The notes beneath the pieces are model-generated. The model was not told where the DNA came from, made no database searches, and was given only the letters and a program-made list of their open reading frames with translations. Position numbers and translations under genes: made by a program. Source: Catenulispora sp. GP43 (GTDB lineage: Bacteria; Actinomycetota; Actinomycetes; Streptomycetales; Catenulisporaceae). Taken from it: a stretch of 64,000 nucleotides of DNA. Below, piece by piece: positions 1-8,806 of the stretch. The stretch spans positions 186,001 through 250,000 of the forward strand of contig NZ_JBGCCT010000015.1 in NCBI RefSeq assembly GCF_041260665.1, read 5' to 3'. Position 1 is the stretch's first letter, and each line of letters starts with the position of its first letter.

Positions 1-300
1 GACCAGCAGCATCCGCGCCGCGTTGGCCACCATCATCACGCGCTTGCGGCGCATCCGGTCCGCCAGCGCGCCGAACACCAGCGCCAGCACCAGATACGGC
101 ACCAGTTGCAGGAACCGCAGCACGCCGACCATCCCGGCGCCGGCGTGGAAGGACAGGATCGCGGTGAGCGGCAGCGCGAGGTTGGTGACCTGGGTGCCGA
201 ACAGCGACAGGGTCTCGCCGGACCAGAACTTCAGGAAGTCGGCGTTGCGCCACAGGGTGTCGGCGTCACCTGGGGTTCTAACAGGAGTTATGGTCGTCAT
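1..300 (-). CDS. MFS transporter, N-terminal part (cut by window edge)
   Basis: The reverse strand reads 100 codons from an ATG at 300 to the window edge without a stop. The N-terminus has a short polar leader with the FLKFWSGETLSLFGTQV pattern, then hydrophobic segments, then GALADRMRRKR. That last motif is the loop after transmembrane helix 2 of major facilitator exporters of the EntS/MFS_3 type. It probably exports a small molecule across the cytoplasmic membrane; the substrate cannot be told. It is divergent from the CGNR-finger gene, so the roughly 58 bases between their starts must hold both promoters. The rest of the gene lies outside the window. Confidence 0.8.
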   Translation of the reverse strand, partial: MTTITPVRTPGDADTLWRNADFLKFWSGETLSLFGTQVTNLALPLTAILSFHAGAGMVGVLRFLQLVPYLVLALVFGALADRMRRKRVMMVANAARMLLV

Positions 301-358
301 GCGTGAGAAGAGTGGCAGAGACTTCTAACGGATGCAAGTGTCGAGTACCATAAGAAAC

Positions 359-907
359 ATGGAAGCCGGACCCTCGCTCGCCCTCGACCTGGCCAACACG
401 CTCCACATGGTGCGCGGCAAGACCCGCGACGCCCTGCCGGCGTGGCTGGCGGCCCACAGCAATGGGACCGACGCGACCGAAGCGCCCGAGGCACCCGAGG
501 CACCCGACGTGATCCCGCAGACCCGAACGGCCCGGTTCACCGAGCTGCGCGACGGCATCCGGACCCTGATCAGCGCGGCTATCGCCGAGAAGCCGTATCC
601 GGCCGAGGCGCTGCGGGTGGTCAACACGGCCTCGGCAGGCGCGCCCTTCTGGCTCGAACTCGACGGCAGCGGACACGTCGAAGAGAAGGCGGGGGCGGAC
701 GGCCCGGAGGCCCTGTTCGGAACCATCGCCCGCCACACCATCACGCTGCTCGGTGGGGCCGAGCGTGAGGCACTACGCGCGTGCCAGGCACCGGGCTGCG
801 TGCAGTTCTTCGCGCGGACCCACCCGCGCCAGGAATTCTGCGGCCCCGCCTGCGGAAATCGGGCGCGGGCGGCGCGACACTACGCTCGGCACAAGGACAA
901 CGCTTAA
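359..907 (+). CDS. CGNR zinc-finger (ABATE-type) regulator
   Basis: 182 residues from the chosen ATG; an in-frame ATG at 332 would add nine. The N-terminus PSLALDLANTL matches the opening of the stress-associated ABATE domain. The C-terminus carries a CGNR finger with four cysteines near residues 142, 147, 161 and 165 (CQAPGC ... CGPACGNRARAARHYAR). Such proteins are thought to bind nucleic acid and regulate transcription. An Ala/Pro/Glu repeat (EAPEAPEAP) sits near residue 43. It is divergent from the MFS gene and may control it, which is inference from position. Its end lies 8 bases from the stop of the opposing LuxR gene. Confidence 0.85.
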   Translation: MEAGPSLALDLANTLHMVRGKTRDALPAWLAAHSNGTDATEAPEAPEAPDVIPQTRTARFTELRDGIRTLISAAIAEKPYPAEALRVVNTASAGAPFWLELDGSGHVEEKAGADGPEALFGTIARHTITLLGGAEREALRACQAPGCVQFFARTHPRQEFCGPACGNRARAARHYARHKDNA

Positions 908-915
908 GCCTTGCC

Positions 916-3840
916 TCAGCCGCTCTTCTCCCCCTGATTACCGATGATCCGCGGCAACTCCCCCCGCGACGAGACCCCCAGCCGCCGATACACCCGCCCC
1001 AGATGCGCCTCGACCGTCCGAGGGCTGAGGAACAGCCGCTGCGCGATCTCCCGCGACCGCATCCCCTCGGCGGCGAGCGCCGCGATCTCGCGTTCCCGGT
1101 CGCTCAGCATGCCCAGCGGCCCGTTGCCTTGCGCCCGCGCCGCGTCGCCGCCGTCCGTACCATCGCCGTCCGTGCCGCCGCCGGCATCCGCGTCCCCGTC
1201 GCTCCGGCCGGTCTCCAACTCGGCCCGCGCGCGGGCCGTGTCCTCCTGCACCCACAGCGCGCCGAGCGCGTCCGCTGCGGCCGAAGCCGCGTCCAGCCAC
1301 ACCAGCGCCGCGTCGTGACCCTGCACGGCGTCGGCCGCGGCGGCGCCCATCGCCTGGGTCCAGGCCCGCTGGATCGGTGCGCCGGCGCGGTCGAAGCGGT
1401 CCGCGGCCCGTTCGAAGAGGTCCATGGCCAGTTCGGGGCGGCCGTCGGCGAGGTGGAGTGCGGCGCGGGCGCGCATGGCGCTCGCGGTCTGGCCGGGCAG
1501 GGCGAGCCGGGCCGCGGCGGACTCCGCGTCCTCGGTCCAGTGGCGTGCCGCCGCCAGGTCGCCGCAGCGGAGGGCGGCCATGGCCATCACGCCCTTGAGC
1601 GACGGTTCCAGTGCGGGCTGCGCCGCCGCCACGTCCTGTCCGTCCGCGCGCTCCAGCATGGTCCGCAGGGCGCCCTCGGGGTCGCCGCCGAGCAGCTGCA
1701 CCTGTGCCGCCAAGCCGAGTGCGCTCAGGGCCCACCAGCTGCGGTGCGATTCGACGTCGGCGATCGCGGACTCGGCGAGCGCCAGGATCTCCCGGACGTC
1801 GCGCTGCCCGCGGGTCCAGATCATCGCCGACGCCCGGACCGCCTTGGCCAGACCGACGCCCTCCTCGGATCCGATGGCGGTGGCGAGCCGTTCGGCCTGC
1901 ACCGCCCACTCCGTGCTTGTGCCCAAGCGGCCGGTGAACAGGTCCACGGAGGCCAGGGCGAGCAGCAGGTGCAGCACCACGTGCAGCTGGGTGCCGCCGC
2001 TGGCGACCTTCAGGCCGCGCTTCAGGTGCCGGGAGGCGTCGCCGAAACGTTCGAGGTAGAGCTCGGCGATGCCGAGGGTGGCGAACATCTCAGGGGACTG
2101 GCCGGCCTGGGGATCGGCCAGCGCGTCCACGGCGTTCGCGCACTGCCGCATCGCGAGCACGGCGGTCTCGACGTCGCCCAGATACGAGTCCTGACACAGC
2201 GCCAGGCAGCGGATCGCGACCTCGGTCGGGTGCACGGGCCGGGCGGTGGTGTCCACCGCCGCGCGGATCATCTCGCGGGCCTGGACGTGGTCCCCATTCA
2301 GGGTCTGCACCAGCGCGTACTCGTAGACCATCATGACGGCCTCCAGCGGCAGCGACCCGCCGGGCCCGGGGTCCGGCAGCAGGCTGAGCGCGGTGGCGGC
2401 GATGGCCTCGGCCTCGGCGTAGCGGCACAGCAGCCGCTCGACGTCCGCGGCGGCCCCGTACGCGCGCAGCGCCAGCTGCCACGGCAGGTCCGCGACGTGT
2501 CCCAGCACGCGGTGGACCAGCGTCCGGGCCTCGTCGAGCCGGCCCACGGCGATGAGGGCCCGGCAGAGCAGGATCTCGAGCTCCGAGCGCGCCGGACCGC
2601 CGTGCGGAATGTATTCGAGCGCCAGGCGCGACCAGTGCGCTGCGGCGGCCGGGTCGCGCGCCACCACCTCGGCGGCGGCCCGGGCCAGGATCGGCGCGGC
2701 GGTCTCCGAGGCGGTGCCCAGCAGGTTCTCCGCGTGCCGGGCCTGCGCAGTCGCGGCGGCTTCGCGCTTGACGAGCAGGTCCAGCGCACGCCGGTGTCCC
2801 GCCGACTGTTCGGAGAAGCTGGAGTGCTCATGGGCGACGTGTCCCAGCACCGGATCGCGGAAGACGAACTCACCGTCGCCGCGCGCCCGCACCAGATCGG
2901 CCCGCGCCAGTTCGCCGAGCGCGACCAGGACGCGGTCGGCGGGCAGCCCGCACACCTCGGTGACGTCCTCGGGCCGGAACGGGTCGCCGAGGATGGCGGC
3001 GCCGCGCAGGACCACGCCGGCCTCCGGCGACACCAGGTCGAGTTCGGAGGTCAGCGCGGCGGCCTCCCGCAGCAGCCCGCCCGGGTCGCCGCCGGCCTGG
3101 AACGGCCACAGCACCGGGTCCCAGCCGCCGGCCAGCAGGATCCTGAGATTGCGCGGGCTGCCGCCGGCCGCCTCGCCCAACCGGTGGTCGCAGACCTCGT
3201 CCGCGGCCGTGCCGGAAGTCCCAGCACCCCTGGCCGCCGAACCGCCGGCCCAGCGGACAGCCAGCTCGCACAGGGCGTCGGCGGCCAGCGGCGCGGCCTC
3301 GATCCGGGTCACGGTCCCGATCCGGACGCCGTCGTCCAGCGCGGCCAGCAGCGCCGGACTCGTCTGCCGCGGACGGTGGGCCAGCGCCAGCAGGAACGGA
3401 CCCGGCACGGGATTGCGGACCAGCCCCACGGCGATCTCGACGGACCGCGGGTCGCACCACTGCACGTCGTCGAGCAACACCGCACCGCCGGCCCCGACGG
3501 CCCAGCCGGCCGCCAGGGATCTGGCCGACTGCGGATCCAACGCGGCCTCGCGGTCCAGCGTGCCCGGCCCCAGGAGTTCCTCCCACGCGCTGGCGAAGAT
3601 CTGGCCGGGCGCCGCGTCGCCGCGGACCGCATGACCGCGGGCCAGCCGCGTACCGCTCTCGGACACCAGCGCCGCCAGCGCGGTCAGCAGGCTGGTCTTG
3701 CCCATTCCGGGATCGCCGACGATCTCCACGACGGCGCCGTGCCCCGATCGCAGCATGCTGACGGCCTGTTCCAGGCGCACGCTTTCCGCGTCCCGTCCCA
3801 CAAGGGGCCCGTCGAACCGCGAGGGGCTTATCAGTGGCAT
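916..3840 (-). CDS. LAL-type LuxR family ATPase regulator
   Basis: 974 residues from the ATG at 3840, chosen because the first residues MPLISPSRFDGPLVGRD run straight into the usual AAA domain start. Walker A is GDPGMGKT at 42-49 and Walker B VLLDDVQW at 121-128. A long alpha-helical TPR-like middle follows. A GerE-type helix-turn-helix occupies about residues 910-970 (LSDREREIAALAAEG ... SPRTVEAHLGRVYRRLGV). Large ATP-binding LuxR (LAL) proteins are usually pathway-specific transcription activators. It is divergent from the nitronate monooxygenase gene across a 221-base gap, so that gene is a candidate target. A long open frame on the opposite strand is a composition shadow. Confidence 0.93.
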   Translation of the reverse strand: MPLISPSRFDGPLVGRDAESVRLEQAVSMLRSGHGAVVEIVGDPGMGKTSLLTALAALVSESGTRLARGHAVRGDAAPGQIFASAWEELLGPGTLDREAALDPQSARSLAAGWAVGAGGAVLLDDVQWCDPRSVEIAVGLVRNPVPGPFLLALAHRPRQTSPALLAALDDGVRIGTVTRIEAAPLAADALCELAVRWAGGSAARGAGTSGTAADEVCDHRLGEAAGGSPRNLRILLAGGWDPVLWPFQAGGDPGGLLREAAALTSELDLVSPEAGVVLRGAAILGDPFRPEDVTEVCGLPADRVLVALGELARADLVRARGDGEFVFRDPVLGHVAHEHSSFSEQSAGHRRALDLLVKREAAATAQARHAENLLGTASETAAPILARAAAEVVARDPAAAAHWSRLALEYIPHGGPARSELEILLCRALIAVGRLDEARTLVHRVLGHVADLPWQLALRAYGAAADVERLLCRYAEAEAIAATALSLLPDPGPGGSLPLEAVMMVYEYALVQTLNGDHVQAREMIRAAVDTTARPVHPTEVAIRCLALCQDSYLGDVETAVLAMRQCANAVDALADPQAGQSPEMFATLGIAELYLERFGDASRHLKRGLKVASGGTQLHVVLHLLLALASVDLFTGRLGTSTEWAVQAERLATAIGSEEGVGLAKAVRASAMIWTRGQRDVREILALAESAIADVESHRSWWALSALGLAAQVQLLGGDPEGALRTMLERADGQDVAAAQPALEPSLKGVMAMAALRCGDLAAARHWTEDAESAAARLALPGQTASAMRARAALHLADGRPELAMDLFERAADRFDRAGAPIQRAWTQAMGAAAADAVQGHDAALVWLDAASAAADALGALWVQEDTARARAELETGRSDGDADAGGGTDGDGTDGGDAARAQGNGPLGMLSDREREIAALAAEGMRSREIAQRLFLSPRTVEAHLGRVYRRLGVSSRGELPRIIGNQGEKSG

Positions 3841-4061
3841 CGACACACCATAAGACTCTCCAATCCCGAGAGCCGATATGCCAGAGTGCCTATTTCCCCT
3901 TCTGGCGCATGGCAATGACTTCCCGACGGATGAACAGTCACTACGGCGCGATGAACGTGACGTAACGTCGTCGGTGGGCCCGCCACGACGGGCGCACCGA
4001 CCAGAACCGCCCAGAACCGCCCCGCACCAACCTGCACCAACCCGCACCAAGGAGTCACGCC
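3841..4061. promoter_or_regulatory. Divergent control region, LAL regulator / nitronate monooxygenase
   Basis: 221 bases without a gene between two divergent starts. An 11-base palindrome, GACGTAACGTC, lies at 3959-3969. A good Shine-Dalgarno (AAGGAG) sits just before the ATG at 4062. I could not place convincing -35/-10 boxes by eye. Confidence 0.4.
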
Positions 4062-5105
4062 ATGACCCGCGACCTGGCCTCCCTCCACGCAGACCTGCCC
4101 GTCTGGGCCGCCCCGATGGCCGGCGGACCCAGCACCCCCGCGATGGTCGTCGCGGCAGCGAAGGCTGGCGGGCTGGGGCTGCTGGCCGCCGGCTACAAGA
4201 CCCCCGAGGCGCTGGCCGCGCAGATCGCCGAGGTCCGCGGGTCCGGGGCGGTGTTCGGCGTCAACCTCTTCGCGCCGAACCCGGTGCCGGTCGCCGTGCC
4301 GGACTACCGCGATTATGGCCGGTCCTTGCAACCCGAAGCCGATCGCTACGGCCTCATCCTGCCGAGCGAGCAGCCCCGGAACGAGGACGACGACTCCTGG
4401 GCGGACAAGCTCGACCTGCTCCTGCGCGATCCGGTCCCCCTGGCGTCGTTCACCTTCGGGCTGCCGGGCGCCGACACCGTGAAGGCGTTGCAGGACGCGG
4501 GCACCGTGGTCGCGCAGACCGTCACCACGCGCGCCGAAGCCCTTGCCGCCGCCCAGATCGGCGCCGATGTGCTGATCGTGCAGGCCCCGGCCGCCGGCGG
4601 CCACTCCGCGACCTTCTCCCCCGCTCAGCCTCTCGTCCCCATCCCGCTTCCCGACCTGGTCAGCGACGTGCGGCAGGCGATCGGGCTACCGGTCGTGGCC
4701 GCGGGCGGCATCGCCACCGGCGCGGACGTCGCGGACGCCCTGCGCGCCGGAGCGCAGGCCACGATGGTCGGCACCGTTCTGCTGCGCGCCCACGAAAGCG
4801 GCACCTCCACCGCACACCGGGCCGCCCTGGCCGACCCGGCGTTCACGGAGACCACGCTGACCCACGCGTTCACCGGCCGTCCCGCGCGGGCTCTGCGCAA
4901 CCGCTTCATCGACGCCTACGAAGCCCGCGCCCCGCTCGGCTACCCGGCGCTGCACCACCTCACCACCGGACTGCGCAAGGCGGCCGCCGCGGCCGGCGAC
5001 ACGGACCTGGTCCACCTGTGGGCCGGCACCGGCTGGCGGCAGGCCCGCGAGGAGAGTGTCGCCGACGCCCTCACTCGTCTGGCCGCAGAAGCAGCGGCGT
5101 CTTAG
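4062..5105 (+). CDS. Nitronate monooxygenase (2-nitropropane dioxygenase family)
   Basis: 347 residues, the normal size for the family. It is a TIM-barrel FMN enzyme that oxidises alkyl nitronates, for example propionate 3-nitronate, to carbonyl compounds. Family signs are the early APMAGGPSTPAMV strand, the catalytic-His motif AGGHS at 178-182, and the phosphate-binding VVAAGGIATGADVADAL and ATMVGTVLL segments. The start has a strong ribosome site, AAGGAG, eight bases upstream. The 3' end overlaps by 35 bases with the opposing hydrolase gene. The natural substrate here is not known; members of this family often have poorly defined roles. Confidence 0.9.
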   Translation: MTRDLASLHADLPVWAAPMAGGPSTPAMVVAAAKAGGLGLLAAGYKTPEALAAQIAEVRGSGAVFGVNLFAPNPVPVAVPDYRDYGRSLQPEADRYGLILPSEQPRNEDDDSWADKLDLLLRDPVPLASFTFGLPGADTVKALQDAGTVVAQTVTTRAEALAAAQIGADVLIVQAPAAGGHSATFSPAQPLVPIPLPDLVSDVRQAIGLPVVAAGGIATGADVADALRAGAQATMVGTVLLRAHESGTSTAHRAALADPAFTETTLTHAFTGRPARALRNRFIDAYEARAPLGYPALHHLTTGLRKAAAAAGDTDLVHLWAGTGWRQAREESVADALTRLAAEAAAS

Positions 5106-5961
5106 CCGCCGAGGAGCCGTCGACCTCGCCGACGAAACTCCGGATCTCCGCCGCGAGCCGGGCCGGCTGGTCAAGCGGGACCAAGGTGTATGAGTCCTCG
5201 ACCTCGACCAGGCGGGCGCCGGGAATCAGTTCGGCGAGCCGGCGGCCGTGCTCCGGCGGCATCACCCGATCGCGCTGTGCCCACACGATCAACGTCGGAC
5301 GGTCGAACCGGTCCAGCTTTCCGGCCGCGACGGTGAGCACGTCCCGGTCCGCGGCTGCCGCACGCAGAACCCGAACCGTGTCGCGACGGATCTCCCGCTG
5401 CCGCCAGATGGGCCGCATCCACCGCTTGACGACCGTGTCGCCGCGCTTGGTGAGCCAGCCGAACGCCAGCGGGAGACGGCGCACCAGCTTGAGGCGCATC
5501 TGCTGCATGAACATCCCGAACAACGCCGGCGGGAGTTTGCCGGTGAGGAACAGCGTGCGTCCGGTCAGCCCCGGCGGGAAGTTGCCGAACGCGTCGCACG
5601 ACACCAGGACCGCGCCGCCGATCCGCTCCGCCGGCCCGTCTGCCATGAGCAGTTGCACCAGCATCCCGCCGGTGTCGTTGCCGACCAGGATGACGTCGCG
5701 GAGGTCGAGGGCTGCCAGGAACTCGGCGACCAGCGCGGCGATGCCGTGCGGCGACAGGTCGGCGTCGGGGTGCATCCCCGTGCGGTGCGCGCCCATCGGC
5801 AGGACCGGGATCACGCAGCGCCGACCCGGCGCCAGGTCGTCGGCGACGGCGGTCCACAGCGTCTCGTCCATCAGCAGGCCGTGGAGGAAGACGAGGGCGG
5901 GGCCGGGGCCGGCGCGGTCTTCGTACTCGATGACTCCTGCGGAAAGCTCTATCGAGTTCAT
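5071..5961 (-). CDS. Alpha/beta hydrolase with Asp nucleophile elbow
   Basis: 296 residues from ATG 5961; the upstream in-frame ATG at 5979 falls inside an operator palindrome and is less likely. An oxyanion HG lies at 27-28. The nucleophile elbow GNDTGG at 94-99 has Asp96, as in haloalkane dehalogenases and epoxide hydrolases. The segment where the catalytic His is usually found reads VEDSYTLVPLDQP, with Thr at that place, so either the base is elsewhere or the activity differs. It lies 47 bases downstream of the TetR gene on the same strand, with an operator in between. There is no clear Shine-Dalgarno, so the transcript may be leaderless. Confidence 0.82.
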   Translation of the reverse strand: MNSIELSAGVIEYEDRAGPGPALVFLHGLLMDETLWTAVADDLAPGRRCVIPVLPMGAHRTGMHPDADLSPHGIAALVAEFLAALDLRDVILVGNDTGGMLVQLLMADGPAERIGGAVLVSCDAFGNFPPGLTGRTLFLTGKLPPALFGMFMQQMRLKLVRRLPLAFGWLTKRGDTVVKRWMRPIWRQREIRRDTVRVLRAAAADRDVLTVAAGKLDRFDRPTLIVWAQRDRVMPPEHGRRLAELIPGARLVEVEDSYTLVPLDQPARLAAEIRSFVGEVDGSSAAKTPLLLRPDE

Positions 5962-5968
5962 ATCTAAA

Positions 5969-5986
5969 GTGAACCACATGGTTCAC
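5969..5986. promoter_or_regulatory. Perfect palindromic operator before the hydrolase gene
   Basis: GTGAACCACATGGTTCAC has two perfect 8-base arms around a 2-base centre. It sits 8 bases upstream of the hydrolase start and about 20 bases after the TetR stop codon. Size and symmetry are typical of TetR-family operators. In the hydrolase direction a TTGTGA just before it and TTAGAT just after it could be -35/-10 boxes with the operator between them. Confidence 0.65.
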
Positions 5987-6008
5987 AACTGCGCGCGGCG
6001 AGCGGCCG

Positions 6009-6692
6009 TCAGTCGGCGTCTTCCTCCCGCTCCAGCATCCGCAACAGCGCCGCGAGCCCGGCCTCGCCGCCGCTGCCGCCGTCCGAACCTCCTGTTCGGC
6101 GCTGCACCAGGAAGCCGCGCAACGCGGCGAACACCACCTCGGCGATCTCGTCCTTACGCTGGTCGCTCCACTGCGGCGGGCACATGGCCCGCAGCGCCGG
6201 CAGAAAGTGGCCCGCGGCGTCGACGGCCAGCGCCGCGTGCCGGTCGGGGTCGTACATCGCCAGGCCGAGCGCCTGGTCCAGCGCCCGCTGTCCCTCGCCG
6301 GAGCCGGTCAGCACCGGCCAGACGGCGCGGACCCGGCCGGCCAGCGTCGGGGCCTGGTCCGGGGCGTAGGCGGCGGCCAGCGAGGAGGCCAGGCGCCGCT
6401 CCCGCAGCACTTCGACGGCCTCGCGCAACAGGTCCTCGGCGCCGTCAAAGTGGTAGAGCAGCACCTTGTGCGTGGTCCCGGCCGCCTTGGCCGCCCGCCG
6501 CAGCGAGAAGTCGACCAGGCCGTGCTCGGCCAGGTCGTCGGTGACGCGGTCGAGCAGTTCGCGCCGGCGCGCCTGGGCACGGGGCGTGCCGGCCGAGCGC
6601 CGGTAGCCGGCCGGGGCGGCGGCGGTGTCGGGGCCGGAGTCGGAGTCGGAGTCGGAGTCGGAGTCAGTAGCGCTGTCGGAGTCTTCGTTCAC
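6009..6692 (-). CDS. TetR family transcriptional regulator
   Basis: 227 residues. The first 25 are an unusual Asp-Ser run (SDSDSDSDSD) encoded by a six-base tandem repeat, followed by an Ala/Pro stretch. The helix-turn-helix is at about residues 47-85, with FSLRRAAKAAGTTHKVLLYHF as its core. The remainder is the variable ligand-binding domain. The repeat suggests translation could start further in, but no better start is clear. It precedes the hydrolase gene, and the palindrome between them is its likely target. A strong hairpin lies directly upstream of the start codon. Confidence 0.88.
   Translation of the reverse strand: MNEDSDSATDSDSDSDSDSGPDTAAAPAGYRRSAGTPRAQARRRELLDRVTDDLAEHGLVDFSLRRAAKAAGTTHKVLLYHFDGAEDLLREAVEVLRERRLASSLAAAYAPDQAPTLAGRVRAVWPVLTGSGEGQRALDQALGLAMYDPDRHAALAVDAAGHFLPALRAMCPPQWSDQRKDEIAEVVFAALRGFLVQRRTGGSDGGSGGEAGLAALLRMLEREEDAD
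6636..6665. repeat. Six-base tandem repeat (GGAGTC, 5 units)
   Basis: Five perfect copies of GGAGTC lie inside the 5' end of the TetR gene and encode alternating Asp and Ser on the reverse strand. Because the unit is six bases, gain or loss of copies keeps the frame. Confidence 0.85.
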
Positions 6693-6699
6693 GGCTCAA

Positions 6700-6752
6700 G
6701 CTTCCCTGATCCCGGCGGTGATGCCGGATCATGATGCCGGGATCAGGGAAGC
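6700..6752. terminator. 17-bp perfect hairpin after the phosphoesterase gene
   Basis: GCTTCCCTGATCCCGGC at 6700-6716 is matched perfectly by its complement at 6736-6752, with a 19-base loop. It lies 7 bases after the phosphoesterase stop and 7 bases before the TetR start codon, both read leftward. It most likely ends phosphoesterase transcription. No T-run follows, as is common in actinomycetes. Confidence 0.7.
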
Positions 6753-6759
6753 GTGTGAG

Positions 6760-8601
6760 CTAACTCAGCGTGAGCGTCACGGGCCCGGCCAGGACCGAGT
6801 ACCCGTCGTTGCTGAAGTAGTAGACCTTGTAGGTGCCCGCGCCGTAGTTCGCGGTGAACGTGGCGCTGCCGCTGGTTCCGGGCGTGTACTGCCAAGCAGT
6901 GGAGGCCTGGCTGCCGGGGGTGTCACTCGGCTTGTAGACGCCGATCCAGTTCTTCGCGCTGTTCGTCGCCGGCGGCGTGGTGTAGGAGAACGTCACCGAC
7001 GAGCCGTTCGCCACATTCGGCGTCGAGGTCGTCAGCGTCGGGCCGGTGTTGGTGGTCCCGCCCCAGGCGTCGTTGACGGTGGCCGCGTAGGCGTCGTTGT
7101 TGGTCAGCGGCGCCAGGCCCAGGGCCTTGTCGACGGTGCGCAGCAGGCCGTACTGGTCGGTGCGCTGCGAGCTGGTGTAGCCGGCCTTCACCGAGTTCTG
7201 CGATCCGAGCAGCAGGGCCGGGATGCGGTTGGGGTAGCTCGGGCCGTAGGCCTTGGTCGCGCCCTCGTCCCAGGTGAGGATCAGCAGGGACTTCTGCTGG
7301 GTCCAGGCCGGGGAGTTGAAGATCGTGGGCAGCGTGGCCTTGAGCCAGTTGTCGCCGGCCGTGACCCCGCAGGACTCCATGTCGTCGCAGTCGTCCGGCT
7401 CGAACCAGACGAAGTTCGGGGTGGTCGCGGCCGACTTCAGGTCGGTGGTCATCTGGGTGAGCGGCTGGTCGTGCTGGGCGCAGTAGCCGGTCGAGGACTC
7501 GTCGGACTTGAAGTTCTGGAAGAAGGTGAACGGCACGTCGTCCGGGGAGTAGTAGCCGTGCGAGCCGTAGTCGCAGTTCCCGTTCTCGTTCTCCACGTAC
7601 GTCTTCCACGTCTTGCCGGCCGCCTCGACGCTGTTGCCGACATGCGGGGCGTTGATCGTGGTGGTGGCGATGCTGTTGTCGTGCAGGCCGTACAGGCCGC
7701 CGCCGGCCAGGGCGACGTAGTTCGGGTCGGACGGGTGCGTGGTGGCGTAGGCCTGGCTCAGCGACGTGCCCTGGGAGAGCAGGCTGTTGATGTACGGGGC
7801 CTGCGAGGTGTTGCCGACGATGCCGGAGTAGTCCTCGTTCTCCATGTACACCACGAAGACGTGGTCGAAGCCCGGCACCGAGGACGGCGGGGCGGTGAGC
7901 GCCGGCGTGGGCACGTTCGCGCCGACGGTCAGCGACACGTCGTCGGCGTAGCCGTCAGTGGTGTCCCCGGCGGTCCAGATGAAGCCCAGGTCGACCTTGA
8001 TCGAGCGGGTTCCGGCCGGCAGCGTCCCGGTGGCCGAGCGCTGCAGGAACTTGGTGACCAGGCCACGGTCGGTACTGGTCACCGGAGCGATGGCGGCGGT
8101 CCCGACCGAGGCGCCGGCCGCGTTGAGGAACGTCGCGGTCATCCCCACGCGGTCGTTCTGGCCGGCGTACCCGCCGAGCCAGCCGGACAGGTTGAACGGC
8201 ACGCCCCCGGCGTCGATCGCCGACGCGGCCGAGGACACGTCGACGGTCTGTGCCAGATCCGAGTTCCCGGTCCCCCCGCCGGCAAAGAACTGGTTCCCGC
8301 GCGTGGGCGAACCCGGAGTGCTCGCGTCCGGATAGCCGGACGCGCCGTAGCAGACGGCGTTCGGATCGCCGGAGACGATCGTCCAGCCGGGCATCGTCAT
8401 GTCGTCCAGGCCGTTGGACGAGCACTGGGCCGCGCTCTCGGCTCCGGAGTCGACGAGCAGGTTGCCGCTCATGGTGGCGGCGTGCGCGGGCCGGGCCGCG
8501 GTCACGGACATCACGCCGGAAAGCAGGGCCAGCGCGGCGGTCGAGGCGAGCAGGGCTGTTCTGCCGCCTCCGGCGACGCGGCGCGGGGACAGAGAAGTCA
8601 T
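6760..8601 (-). CDS. Secreted phosphoesterase (acid phosphatase/phospholipase C family)
   Basis: 613 residues with a clear signal peptide: positive start, hydrophobic core, and an Ala-x-Ala site (AHA) near residue 41. Residues about 45-230 look like a jelly-roll binding module (LLVDSGAES ... ADDVSLTV). The catalytic part follows, from about 247 to 500, with FDHVFVVYMENEDYSGIVGN, HPSDPNYVALAGG and LLILTWDEGA, as in the PF04185 phosphoesterase family. About 100 residues of Ser/Thr-rich Ig-like sequence end the protein. It should act outside the cell on phosphate esters or phospholipids. A strong hairpin follows the stop. Confidence 0.9.
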   Translation of the reverse strand: MTSLSPRRVAGGGRTALLASTAALALLSGVMSVTAARPAHAATMSGNLLVDSGAESAAQCSSNGLDDMTMPGWTIVSGDPNAVCYGASGYPDASTPGSPTRGNQFFAGGGTGNSDLAQTVDVSSAASAIDAGGVPFNLSGWLGGYAGQNDRVGMTATFLNAAGASVGTAAIAPVTSTDRGLVTKFLQRSATGTLPAGTRSIKVDLGFIWTAGDTTDGYADDVSLTVGANVPTPALTAPPSSVPGFDHVFVVYMENEDYSGIVGNTSQAPYINSLLSQGTSLSQAYATTHPSDPNYVALAGGGLYGLHDNSIATTTINAPHVGNSVEAAGKTWKTYVENENGNCDYGSHGYYSPDDVPFTFFQNFKSDESSTGYCAQHDQPLTQMTTDLKSAATTPNFVWFEPDDCDDMESCGVTAGDNWLKATLPTIFNSPAWTQQKSLLILTWDEGATKAYGPSYPNRIPALLLGSQNSVKAGYTSSQRTDQYGLLRTVDKALGLAPLTNNDAYAATVNDAWGGTTNTGPTLTTSTPNVANGSSVTFSYTTPPATNSAKNWIGVYKPSDTPGSQASTAWQYTPGTSGSATFTANYGAGTYKVYYFSNDGYSVLAGPVTLTLS

Positions 8602-8806
8602 ACGGGATCCTCTTCCGTTCAGCGAGTGTGGGCAGGCTACGGACCTGGACTACGTGCAGTAGGACTATGGGTACGCAAGGTTGACGGGAGATCCTTGCCC
8701 GATGAACGGATCGAACTTGTATAGCCAACAGATAGTTGTCTGGCCAACTTTGCGCACGGGGGCACCGTAGCTCCGACTGGGGCGGTCGGCCAGGGCCGGG
8801 GACGCA
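8602..8806. promoter_or_regulatory. Upstream region of the phosphoesterase gene
   Basis: 205 bases with no gene. A purine-rich ribosome site (AGAGGATCC on the reverse strand) precedes the phosphoesterase start. Around 8719-8745 there is an imperfect inverted repeat, GCCAACA ... TGTCTGGC, that could be an old operator. Nothing else is recognisable. Confidence 0.4.

Noticed and set aside
781-3918. Open frame of 1045 codons on the plus strand
   Set aside because: It is antisense to the LAL regulator, whose ATPase and helix-turn-helix motifs are unmistakable; the product is Arg/Gly/His-rich nonsense caused by high GC.
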